A DNA stretch of 64,000 bases from Lentisphaerae bacterium GWF2_50_93 (lineage in GTDB: Bacteria; Verrucomicrobiota; Lentisphaeria; Victivallales; GWF2-50-93), in the NCBI GenBank assembly GCA_001804815.1, contig MHBI01000092.1, positions 62,001 through 126,000 of the forward strand. Direction: 5' to 3'. Every line of letters begins with the position of its first letter. The first letter of the stretch is position 1. The notes below the pieces were generated by a model. The model saw only the letters and a program-made list of their open reading frames with translations, searched no databases and was not told where the DNA came from. Shown piece by piece: positions 16,410 through 24,092 of this stretch. The position numbers and the translations under genes are program-made.

Positions 16410-17187
16410 GATCAATGGCAAAAAAATAGTTGTCGTGATGCCGGCTTACAACGCCGAGAAGACGCTCATTCCCACATACGACGAGGTCATGTCACAGGGT
16501 TGCGTGGACTTTATCGTGCTTGTCGATGATGCGAGTTCGGACAAGACCACGGAAGTCGCGGCAACGCTCAAGAGCATGCGGGTTTTCCGGAACGAGAAGA
16601 ACCTCGGATATGGAGGCAACCAGAAGATCTGCTACAGATTAGCCATGGAGGAGGGCGCCGATATCGTCATCATGGTCCACCCGGACTACCAGTATACGCC
16701 GAAGCTGATACCTGCTATGGCATCACTGATAGGAAATGGACTCTACCACTGCGTGCTGGGTTCCAGGATACTTGGCGGACACTCGCTCAGAGGCGGAATG
16801 CCTGTCTATAAATACATAAGCAACAGGCTTCTGACACTCGTGGAGAACTTCTTCCTGGGAGCGAAACTTTCTGAATACCATACTGGATACAGGGCGTTTT
16901 CCAGAGAGCTCCTGCTGAAGCTCCCCCTCGAGGGAAACAGCGATGATTTCGTCTTTGACAACCAGATGCTTGCGCAGATAATCTGGACAGGCTGCAAGGT
17001 CGCCGAGATAAGCTGTCCTACGAAATACTTCCCTGAGGCTTCAAGCATAAATTTCTCACGCAGCGTCGTCTACGGGCTGGGATGCATGAAGACTTCGCTT
17101 GAGTTCTTTTCTTCGAAAATTGGAATTACAGGATCACGGAGGTTTCCGTCAGAACTGAAAAACTGTCTTTCGGATAAGTCTGAATGA
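16408..17187 (+). CDS. glycosyltransferase family 2, dolichyl/polyprenyl-phosphate sugar synthase-like
   Basis: 259 residues of GT-A fold. VVMPAYNAEKTLIPTYDEV opens the domain, VDDASSDKTTEVA and NEKNLGYGGNQKICYRLA carry nucleotide-binding residues, VMVHPDYQ stands for the DxD region and HTGYRAFSRELL is typical of DPM1-like enzymes. It lacks membrane anchors. The 4-base stop/start overlap with the following TMTC-like gene suggests that it makes a polyprenyl-phosphate sugar used by that protein; this coupling is inferred from context. Confidence 0.88.
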   Translation: MINGKKIVVVMPAYNAEKTLIPTYDEVMSQGCVDFIVLVDDASSDKTTEVAATLKSMRVFRNEKNLGYGGNQKICYRLAMEEGADIVIMVHPDYQYTPKLIPAMASLIGNGLYHCVLGSRILGGHSLRGGMPVYKYISNRLLTLVENFFLGAKLSEYHTGYRAFSRELLLKLPLEGNSDDFVFDNQMLAQIIWTGCKVAEISCPTKYFPEASSINFSRSVVYGLGCMKTSLEFFSSKIGITGSRRFPSELKNCLSDKSE

Positions 17188-18761
17188 ACCAGCTAGTCAA
17201 ATGGAAATATTTCCCTCATTTTCTTCTTGTCGTCATCACATCTGCAGTTTATTCATATTCGATGCCTTTTCCCCTGCTTGAGGGGTGGGACGACCATATT
17301 TACGTCACCTGCAATGTTGAGAAGCTGGCACCCTGCGCCGCAAACCTGATATACTGGCTCAGCCATCCATGTGAAGGATGCTATCTTCCTCTGACAATGT
17401 TCTCATACATGTTCGACCATGCTGTCTGGGGCCTGAATGGATTTGGATATCATCTTCAGAATGTCTTCTGGCATATTCTCGCTGTTCTTGCTGTCTTCAG
17501 CTGCATGAAATATTTCAGGATAAGCCTGTGGCTGGCATTTGGTCTTTCCCTGGCTTTTTCAGTCCATCCGCAGAGGGTTGAATCGGTCGTATGGATTTCC
17601 GAAAGGAAGGATGTCATGTGCACGGCACTATATTTCTGGAGTATTTTTTTCTGGTTTACAGAAAAAAATAAACGTTTTACCATAATCTCTTTCATATTAT
17701 TTATTTTGGCCCTGTTTTCCAAATCCATGGCGGTAAGCCTTCCTTTTGTCCTGCTGGCATGCGAATTCTACGGTCAAAAGAAGTTCGATATGAAATCATG
17801 GTCCAGGAAGCTCTGGCCCTTCTTCCTTATCCTGCTGGTATTCATTCCCATAACCATTTTTTCGCAGGACATCAACAAAGGTGGTATTTCAATAGGCAGA
17901 CAGTGTACCGTCCTGATCCATAATATTGCATGGTATGTCGGGGCCAATTTCATTCCACGGGATCTTTCACCGATTTATCCGAGGTTGGTCCTCGATACGG
18001 CAGTCATTTTCAAGATTGTCGCCATTTATGCGCTGATCCTCTTTATCGGCGTATTGTTTCTGAAGAGGGACAGGAGATATTTTATAAATGATATTGTCCC
18101 GCTGGCATTCTGCTTCATTGTTTCCATAGGACCAGTCGCTGGATTCCTGCCTCTTGGCGCTATTGATTATGCAGACAGATACAGCTATATCCCTTCGGTC
18201 TTCCTATGGATCATCTTCGGATCTGTGGCAAGTTATGTCATTGGCATGAAGCTGCCATTTTTCGAGAATCATCTGAAGTTTTGGAAGATCTGCGCGCTGG
18301 GATTCACAGCTTATTACGTGATTTACCTGATTATAATTAATTTGATATATTCAAATTCCTGGAAAAGCTATGATTCCGTTCTCAGGACGGCATGTTCATA
18401 TGATCCGCCAAGCTACATGGCTCTTGGCGCACTCGCAGATATCGAGCTGTCGGAAGGCAACTTCAAGGAAGCAGTGAAAACAGCCGACACCATTATCTTG
18501 CGCAGGAAAGGCCTGGAAACTGAAAAGGGATATCATCAGATAATCCTCAAGGCGAAATACACCAAGGCCTTCGCGTCATACAATATTGGCAATAAAAAGG
18601 AATCTTTGAAGATTTTCGAGGAGATAAAACCAGATCTGAATGTAGATTCATTCGGATCAGCATCAGGTTATAACAGTATGCTGAAGATGATGATAGACTG
18701 CTGCAATTCCCTAGGAGACAAGGAAAAAGCCGGGAAGCTGAAACTAGAAATAAAGAAATAG
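17184..18761 (+). CDS. TMTC/PMT-like multispanning glycosyltransferase with C-terminal TPR region
   Basis: 525 residues with about ten membrane segments over the first 400. The loop HPQRVESVVWISERKDVMCTALYF is the hallmark of bacterial TMTC-like O-mannosyltransferase homologues, and LEGWDDHIYV near the N-terminus holds the acidic residue expected in the first periplasmic loop. The C-terminal 125 residues are helical repeats of TPR type (ALGALADIELSEGNFKEAV and related units). It probably transfers a lipid-linked sugar to proteins or glycans at the membrane. It overlaps the upstream GT2 gene by 4 bases. Confidence 0.8.
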   Translation: MNQLVKWKYFPHFLLVVITSAVYSYSMPFPLLEGWDDHIYVTCNVEKLAPCAANLIYWLSHPCEGCYLPLTMFSYMFDHAVWGLNGFGYHLQNVFWHILAVLAVFSCMKYFRISLWLAFGLSLAFSVHPQRVESVVWISERKDVMCTALYFWSIFFWFTEKNKRFTIISFILFILALFSKSMAVSLPFVLLACEFYGQKKFDMKSWSRKLWPFFLILLVFIPITIFSQDINKGGISIGRQCTVLIHNIAWYVGANFIPRDLSPIYPRLVLDTAVIFKIVAIYALILFIGVLFLKRDRRYFINDIVPLAFCFIVSIGPVAGFLPLGAIDYADRYSYIPSVFLWIIFGSVASYVIGMKLPFFENHLKFWKICALGFTAYYVIYLIIINLIYSNSWKSYDSVLRTACSYDPPSYMALGALADIELSEGNFKEAVKTADTIILRRKGLETEKGYHQIILKAKYTKAFASYNIGNKKESLKIFEEIKPDLNVDSFGSASGYNSMLKMMIDCCNSLGDKEKAGKLKLEIKK

Positions 18762-18784
18762 AAGAACATGCCTCACGGCATTAA

Positions 18785-18835
18785 CTACGAACGACAATGA
18801 ATTCATTATTGTTGGTAGTCAAGCCCCTTAGGGCT
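18785..18835. repeat. two short palindromes between the TMTC-like gene and rsmD
   Basis: CTAC and GTAG bracket an imperfect palindrome centred on GAATTC (18785-18817). A second hairpin, AGCCC-CTTA-GGGCT, follows at 18822-18835. No U-tract follows either. They resemble REP-like intergenic hairpins. Confidence 0.4.
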
Positions 18836-18837
18836 GT

Positions 18838-18864
18838 AATAAATTCTACGAAGGAAAATTTATT
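18838..18864 (+). promoter_or_regulatory. leader hairpin exposing the Shine-Dalgarno of rsmD
   Basis: AATAAATT and AATTTATT form an 8-bp stem around CTACGAAGGAA, placing GAAGGA in the loop 12 bases before the rsmD ATG. Confidence 0.45.
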
Positions 18865-18866
18865 TT

Positions 18867-19472
18867 ATGCAGATTATCGGTGGAATAGCTTCAGGGATCC
18901 ATCTTTCTGTGGCGAAAGGTTTTTCCGTCAGGCCGACCGTTGGAAGATCCAGGAAATCACTTTTTGACAGCATTGGCAACATGTCTGGACTATGCGTAGC
19001 CGATTTCTTCGCCGGAAGCGGGGCTCTCGGGCTTGAAGCCGCCAGCCGTGGAGCTGAAAAGGTCTATTTCCTGGAGTCGGACCAGCGGAACTGCAGGATC
19101 ATTTCTGAGAACATTGCGAAAGTCGCAAAGGCGGGCGTCACCTCAGAAATGAAAGTAGTATGTTCAGATGTTGTCCATGGATATGCAAGATTGCCGCCAG
19201 TCGGCATGATATTCGCAGATCCTCCGTATGATGAAACGGCGGATTTGCTTTCAATCCTTCTATCGGATGCGAAATTCGCAGAATGGGCTGGGGATGCGGT
19301 TCTGATATGGGAGCTGCCTGAAGACAGCAGGTCTGAAGCCGTCAACGGCGTTCTTTTAGAAAACAAGAATTGGAAGATGTTGAAGAAACGCAAATTCGGC
19401 GATGCGGAGTTCCTGTGGCTGAAGCCACAGGCTATAACACTCCATCCCTTTGGGATGAAGAAAGGAAATTGA
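18867..19472 (+). CDS. rsmD: 16S rRNA (guanine966-N2)-methyltransferase
   Basis: 201 residues of the RsmD family. MQIIGGIASG and RPTVGRSRKSLFDSIG form the N-terminal signature, VADFFAGSGALGLEAASRGA is the SAM-binding motif, FLESDQRN the acidic strand and FADPPYDE the catalytic (D/N)PPY. It methylates G966 during small-subunit assembly. The last 16 or so residues (after LWLKPQA) are encoded by REP-like palindromes and look like an acquired tail, as the family normally ends near FLWL. Confidence 0.93.
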   Translation: MQIIGGIASGIHLSVAKGFSVRPTVGRSRKSLFDSIGNMSGLCVADFFAGSGALGLEAASRGAEKVYFLESDQRNCRIISENIAKVAKAGVTSEMKVVCSDVVHGYARLPPVGMIFADPPYDETADLLSILLSDAKFAEWAGDAVLIWELPEDSRSEAVNGVLLENKNWKMLKKRKFGDAEFLWLKPQAITLHPFGMKKGN

Positions 19473-19553
19473 TACGCTGGAAGCGTATGGTGATATAGCC
19501 TATGGCTTCAGCCATAGGATAAAGAAGAAAATGATTCCGTCCTGAAGGGACGG
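19413..19553. repeat. cluster of five short REP-like hairpins
   Basis: Five GC-rich palindromes occur in 141 bases: CTGTGGCT-GA-AGCCACAG (19413), CATCCC-TTT-GGGATG (19443), ATACGCT-GGA-AGCGTAT (19472), CCTATGGCT-TC-AGCCATAGG (19499) and CCGTCC-TGAAG-GGACGG (19537). The first two lie within the 3' end of rsmD. Sequences differ while size and tiny loops are shared. Confidence 0.65.
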
Positions 19554-19574
19554 GGTGGTAGGAAGGGAATTCAC

Positions 19575-19895
19575 ATGCGGGAAAAAACATATAAGATTGA
19601 ATTCTACGTGCCGGAAAACCATCTTGAGAAGGTGAAGTCCGCGGTTTTCGCGGCCGGGGCAGGTAAAATTGGGAACTATGACTGCTGCTGCTGGGAAACC
19701 AAGGGCAAAGGACAGTTCCGTCCCTGCGAGGGCAGCAGCCCGTTCATCGGCAAGAAGGGGAAAATTGAAAAAATACCTGAATACAAGGTCGAACTTGTCT
19801 GCGATTCAAAATATATTAAGCCTGTAATAGACGCGCTTAAAAAATCACATCCTTATGAAACTCCGGCCTACCAGTGCTGGGAAGTGAAAATCTGA
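19575..19895 (+). CDS. YqfO/NIF3 insert-domain-like (CutA1-fold) protein
   Basis: 106 residues. KIEFYVPENHLEKVKSAVFAAG, the glycine/cysteine block GKIGNYDCCCWETKGKGQF and the ending KSHPYETPAYQCWEV match the stand-alone form of the domain inserted in NIF3/YqfO proteins. Its molecular function is not known; metal or nucleotide binding by the His/Cys-rich blocks is possible. It is in line with the M50 protease and xseA genes downstream. Confidence 0.85.
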   Translation: MREKTYKIEFYVPENHLEKVKSAVFAAGAGKIGNYDCCCWETKGKGQFRPCEGSSPFIGKKGKIEKIPEYKVELVCDSKYIKPVIDALKKSHPYETPAYQCWEVKI

Positions 19896-19908
19896 TTGGA
19901 ATTTACTT

Positions 19909-20580
19909 ATGCTTGATTTAGCCAGATCTAGTCCGAATGAATATTTCATGATAATTTTAGTCGTGATATTCTCAATCTGCCTCCATGAATACATGCACGC
20001 CCGTGTGGCCCTGTGGCAGGGTGACAGCACTGCGGCTGACCAGGGCCATCTCACTCTGAATCCGCTCAAGCAGATGGGAATGTTTTCCCTTGCCCTGGTA
20101 TTCATTATAGGAGTGGCGTTTGGTTCGGTTCCAGTCGATCACTCTCGAATGAAACACCGGTACAGTCCAGCCTTGGTAGCTTTCGCAGGTCCATTTATAA
20201 ACCTCGTGCTTTTTCTGGTTTTCTGCCTGGGAATTGTCATAGTGACGCTTATGAGCAACAGCATGTCCCAGAATGTAGTTGATGGTGCAAGGCAGCTGTT
20301 TACGCTTGGGGCGGTCATGAACGTGGTTCTTTTCTGCCTGAATATTCTGCCGGTACCAATTCTCGATGGATATGAAGTCCTTGCCTATTTTTTTCCCGGA
20401 ATGCATAAGGTGGACCAGAAAGTTAAAAACGCCTTTTTCATTGTCATGGTAATTGCGATATTCGCATCGAGCAGGTTCATTTTCATGGCGGGATATGCGA
20501 TTACTTTTCTTACGGTGAATACCGTGCTGATCACAGCCGTCAATATAATAAAAATCTTACATTTAGAAAGATTTTTCTGA
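19909..20580 (+). CDS. site-2-type membrane metalloprotease (M50 family)
   Basis: 223 residues with about five membrane segments. The zinc motif HExxH is HEYMH (residues 26-30) in the first membrane helix and the third ligand motif is ILPVPILDGY. HSRMKHRYSPALVAFAGPFINL is the conserved segment between them. Short M50 proteins of this type cleave substrates within the membrane, but the target cannot be told. The stop codon overlaps the xseA start by one base (TGATG), so translation is probably coupled. Confidence 0.88.
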   Translation: MLDLARSSPNEYFMIILVVIFSICLHEYMHARVALWQGDSTAADQGHLTLNPLKQMGMFSLALVFIIGVAFGSVPVDHSRMKHRYSPALVAFAGPFINLVLFLVFCLGIVIVTLMSNSMSQNVVDGARQLFTLGAVMNVVLFCLNILPVPILDGYEVLAYFFPGMHKVDQKVKNAFFIVMVIAIFASSRFIFMAGYAITFLTVNTVLITAVNIIKILHLERFF

Positions 20581-21776
20581 TGCAGGAAGAGAAAATCTGG
20601 TCGGTCTCCGAAATCAACGCCTCGGTGCGGGAGGTGATTGAAGGCTGCTTTGTGCCTATGTGGGTGGAAGGGGAGATCGGAAACCTGAGCGTACAGAGAT
20701 CCGGACACGTCTATCTGACATTGAAAGACCAGAAATCCCAGATAAAAGCGGCATATTTCGGTGGAGCTGAAATAGCCAGGAAGCTTGATTTGAATGTGGG
20801 ATCAAAAGTTGAGGTTTTTGGCAGGCTGTCAGTTTACGAAGTGCGCGGCGAATACCAGCTGCTTGTAAAATCAATTCGGACCAAGGGCGTTGGAGATCTG
20901 CACAAGCGCTTCGAGGAGATGAAGAACAAGCTGGCGGCTGAAGGATTTTTCGATGAATCCAGGAAAAAACAGATTCCTCTTCTTCCAGGAAAAATAGGGA
21001 TAGTGACTTCTCCAGACGGCGCCGCCATACGCGACATCCTCCAGATCATCAACCGGCGTTTCCCAAACTTGAATATAAAGATCTATCCATCCCCAGTCCA
21101 AGGTAAAGGCGCCGAGAAGGAGCTTGCCGCCGGAATCAGATATTTCAATGAGAAGTGCATGGTAGATGTCATAATCATCACCCGCGGTGGAGGAAGTCTT
21201 GAGGACCTGTGGCCTTTCAACGAGGAAGTCCTGGCCAGGCAGATCGCCGCAAGCGAAATTCCCGTTATAAGCGCGGTCGGGCACGAAATTGATTTCACGA
21301 TCTGTGATTTTGTCTCCGACATGCGTGTTCCGACGCCGTCCGCCGCCGCTGAACTGGTTGTCGGAAAACAGGAGGAGTTTCTCGGAACGATAGCAGACTT
21401 CCGACGCCGGCTTAAGGGTTCATTTGATATTTATCTGGAAAGACTGAAGAACCGTTTCCAGAAAGCCTCGCAGAACCATGTTTTCAAGGAGCCTCTGTAC
21501 ATGGTCCGCGAACGCCAGCAGAAAGTGGATGAAATCTCCAGGAGGATGGAGAACTCCTTGAAGTTTTTCACCGAGAGGATGAAATCAAAGTCATTGGAAT
21601 TGAAGAGCAGGCTGAAGAATCTAAATCCTGAAGCCGTCCTCGAAAGAGGATATGTGATAATTACCAGCAGCTCAGATGGCGTCGTCGTATCTTCCCCGGA
21701 TGTTCCTGAAGGCACCCTCCTCGATGCGAAGTTCGCAAAAGGTGTGTTGCAGGTCAAGGCGATTCATAGGAAATAA
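20580..21776 (+). CDS. xseA: exodeoxyribonuclease VII large subunit
   Basis: 398 residues. The N-terminal OB-fold (FVPMWVEGEIGNLSVQRSGHVYLTLKD) is followed by the catalytic core: PLLPGKIGIVTSPDGAAIRDIL, DVIIITRGGGSLEDLWPFNEE and SAVGHEIDFTICDFVSDMRVPTPSAAAEL. A long coiled coil (residues about 265-345) that binds XseB follows, then the C-terminal NPEAVLERGYVI. The small subunit gene is at 5794. Confidence 0.95.
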   Translation: MQEEKIWSVSEINASVREVIEGCFVPMWVEGEIGNLSVQRSGHVYLTLKDQKSQIKAAYFGGAEIARKLDLNVGSKVEVFGRLSVYEVRGEYQLLVKSIRTKGVGDLHKRFEEMKNKLAAEGFFDESRKKQIPLLPGKIGIVTSPDGAAIRDILQIINRRFPNLNIKIYPSPVQGKGAEKELAAGIRYFNEKCMVDVIIITRGGGSLEDLWPFNEEVLARQIAASEIPVISAVGHEIDFTICDFVSDMRVPTPSAAAELVVGKQEEFLGTIADFRRRLKGSFDIYLERLKNRFQKASQNHVFKEPLYMVRERQQKVDEISRRMENSLKFFTERMKSKSLELKSRLKNLNPEAVLERGYVIITSSSDGVVVSSPDVPEGTLLDAKFAKGVLQVKAIHRK

Positions 21777-21784
21777 TATTTTCC

Positions 21785-22078
21785 TTGAATATAAGCAGAA
21801 TTACAGTCAAGGGACAGACGACTATTCCAATCCAGATAAGAAAGTTCCTTGGTATTTCCCCTCATGACCTTGTCAGTTTCAGGGTTTTCAAAATGAAGGA
21901 AATATATATTGATGCCAACGTCTTTTTGCGATTCATACTGGGAGAACCGCCGGAATTTGCCGTCGAGGCCGAAAGGGTATTCAGGGATTCGATTGAAGGA
22001 CGATTCAAGCTGGTGACATCGGAACTTGTACTTGCTGAGATTGTCTGGACATTGGAAGCATTTCAAAAGGTTTTCTGA
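21785..22078 (+). pseudogene. collapsed VapBC remnant: AbrB-like antitoxin head fused to truncated PIN toxin
   Basis: One 97-codon frame joins two broken pieces. Residues 1-34 (TTG start) are the first half of a SpoVT/AbrB antitoxin swapped-hairpin fold (ITVKGQTTIPIQIRKFLGI). After a Met in KMKEIYIDANVFLRFIL, a PIN-domain N-terminus runs about 60 residues with the first acidic residue (IDANVFLRF) and ELVLAEIVW. It stops before the later catalytic acids. The antitoxin tail and the toxin C-terminus are both missing, so neither is likely to work. Confidence 0.7.
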
Positions 22079-22090
22079 TATTGAGATGTT

Positions 22091-22119
22091 ATAAATTTTC
22101 CACTTTGTGAAAAATTTAT
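22091..22119 (-). terminator. hairpin at the 3' end of the MFS gene (possible terminator)
   Basis: ATAAATTTT and AAAATTTAT enclose a smaller CAC-TTT-GTG stem. The hairpin overlaps the minus-strand stop codon, lies between convergent genes, and could halt transcription in both directions, though no clean U-tract follows. Confidence 0.4.
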
Positions 22120-23984
22120 TTCTTCTTTCCGAACTCAGGATCGATTTTGACAAGGCTTACCGCTATGAGGCATGGGATTATGCAGAGGCATACCCAGATG
22201 AAGAAGTTCGGATAGCCGATCAGGCTCTGCAGCCAGCCGCTCCACATTCCCGGTATCATCATCCCGAGCGCCATGAATCCTGTCATTATCGCATAATGCG
22301 CCGTCTTATATTCGCTGTCTTCCACGAAATAGACCATGAACAGCATGTATGCCGCAAATCCGAACCCGTATCCAAGCTGTTCAAGCGCCACGCAGGCCGT
22401 TATCACTGCGAAATTATCCGGCAGGCATACGCTCATATAGACATATAAAAGATTAGGAACGTTGATGGAAAGGGCCATCCACCAGATCCATTTTTTAAGT
22501 CCGTGCCTGGCAGCCAGGATTCCTCCTGCTATGCCACCTATTGTAAGCATCAGTATTCCAACCGTCCCATAGGCGAGGCCGACTTGTCCTGTGGTGATGT
22601 TCAATCCCTCCATTTCCCGCGAATCGAGCATGAAAGGTGAGGCCAGCTTCAAAAGCTGAGATTCGCCAAGACGGTAAAAAAGGAGGAAGAAAAGGGCGGA
22701 AATGACACCATTCTTCTGGAAAAAACTTACAAAAGGTTTGAATAGCTCCGAGACCAGCCTGCCGTGCAGATCATGTCCGCTAGGTTTGTCGGTTTCAGGA
22801 AACGGAAGAATGAAGAAATGATAGGCGCTGAACAATCCGAAGGCGATTGCTATGATTATGAACACAATGCTCCAGGAAAGCCTGATATTGCCGGATACGG
22901 CCACGAATTCGGCGCTGGCTGCTGTTTTAAGCTGGGAGTCAAGCTGTATTACGGACATTAATGGCTTGTCCCAGTTCTCCGATGTGAACTCCTTCCTGGT
23001 GCCTTCAATGACCTTTATGCTCTTATCGCCGGTCTTCTGTCCGAAATTCACGACAATATTTTCGCCTTCTTTCGGTTTTCCATTAAGTCCGATGAGAACT
23101 ACGCCATAATTGCCGGTTTCCTTTTTAGCTTCAGCTTTCCCTTTTCCAAAGTGCTTGGAAATGAATTCTTCCATAGGCCGTTTTATTTTTGAGTCCCAGT
23201 AGCTAGGTCCATCCTTCTTGTGAGCTTCATTCTTCCTTTCCCTGGTTCCATTCCTGTCCCTTGCCTTTTCAAGGATGACGGCAATTTCCTCCTTTGTGCA
23301 TGGTTTTATCGGTATTTGCAAAGTTTTGTCTGTGGAAAAGCAGATTTTCAGGGGGCCTGAGCTTTCACTTCCGCAGTACATTTTTTCGAGTCCTGGCACG
23401 ATATTTTGGATTGTTTCAGCCTGTGGATACGGGATCGCTGAGACATTGAGCTTATGTGAATCAAGGCCGGTATTGCTTTCGATAAAGCCGGCGAGCATGA
23501 CCAGGAGACCCTGTCCGGTAAGCATTGAAAGACGGTAGAAAGTGCTGCGGATGCCTACAAACCAGGCCTGCTGGTGTGTGTCGAGTCCGAGAATGTAGAA
23601 ACCGTCGGCTGCGATGTCATGGGTTGCGGAATTGAATGCGACCAGCCAGAGCAGGGCCAGGGAGTATCTGAAAAAGTCGGGGGCGGGAATAGTCAGGGCG
23701 ACGCATGCGAAAGCCGCACCTGTGACAAGCTGCATGAGATAGATCCACCGCCGTTTCGTGCCGAAGATCTCGACAACCGGGCTCCAGAGCGGTTTGATCA
23801 CCCATGGCAGATAGAGCCAGCTGGTGTAGAGCGCAATGTCCGTGTTTGAAATGCCAAGCCGCTTGTACATTATCACCGAGACGGTCATCGCGACCACATA
23901 GGGGATTCCTTCGGCGTAGTAGAGGCTTGGCACCCAGAACCAGGGAGATCTGGATGTTTTTGATTTTTGATTATCGGTTTCCAA
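22116..23984 (-). CDS. AmpG/PAT-like major facilitator with large extracytoplasmic insert
   Basis: 622 residues, against about 430 for a usual member. The N-terminal half matches the AmpG-like group: PSLYYAEGIPYVVAMTVSV, then LPWVIKPLWSPVVE, NSATHDIAADGFY and a fifth segment ending GLLVMLAGFIE. About 190 hydrophilic residues (about 170-365, Lys/Glu-rich, including FVAVSGNIRL) are inserted before the sixth segment. By helix counting this insert lies outside the cytoplasm. Seven further segments follow. The substrate may be a muropeptide or small sugar-peptide, but this is not proven. Confidence 0.82.
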   Translation of the reverse strand: METDNQKSKTSRSPWFWVPSLYYAEGIPYVVAMTVSVIMYKRLGISNTDIALYTSWLYLPWVIKPLWSPVVEIFGTKRRWIYLMQLVTGAAFACVALTIPAPDFFRYSLALLWLVAFNSATHDIAADGFYILGLDTHQQAWFVGIRSTFYRLSMLTGQGLLVMLAGFIESNTGLDSHKLNVSAIPYPQAETIQNIVPGLEKMYCGSESSGPLKICFSTDKTLQIPIKPCTKEEIAVILEKARDRNGTRERKNEAHKKDGPSYWDSKIKRPMEEFISKHFGKGKAEAKKETGNYGVVLIGLNGKPKEGENIVVNFGQKTGDKSIKVIEGTRKEFTSENWDKPLMSVIQLDSQLKTAASAEFVAVSGNIRLSWSIVFIIIAIAFGLFSAYHFFILPFPETDKPSGHDLHGRLVSELFKPFVSFFQKNGVISALFFLLFYRLGESQLLKLASPFMLDSREMEGLNITTGQVGLAYGTVGILMLTIGGIAGGILAARHGLKKWIWWMALSINVPNLLYVYMSVCLPDNFAVITACVALEQLGYGFGFAAYMLFMVYFVEDSEYKTAHYAIMTGFMALGMMIPGMWSGWLQSLIGYPNFFIWVCLCIIPCLIAVSLVKIDPEFGKKK

Positions 23985-23996
23985 TTAAGTTCCTTG

Positions 23997-24092
23997 ATAA
24001 ATTCCTTGCATTGAAAGTACTGCGCAAATGTGTAGATTACAGTTTGTTTAATTTCAACTACCATGTCCAAAAGTTCAACGCAAGGAATTTAT
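23997..24092. repeat. 96-base element with 19-bp terminal inverted repeats at the prmA start
   Basis: Positions 23997-24015 and 24074-24092 are reverse complements at 18 of 19 bases; the core is AAATTCCTTGC and GCAAGGAATTT. The element fills the gap between the divergent MFS and prmA genes and runs into the 5' end of the annotated prmA frame. It resembles a small MITE-like insertion. Confidence 0.5.

Noticed and set aside
22107-22448. 113-codon plus-strand frame
   Set aside because: It is antisense to the 3' end of the MFS gene and lacks any recognisable motif.
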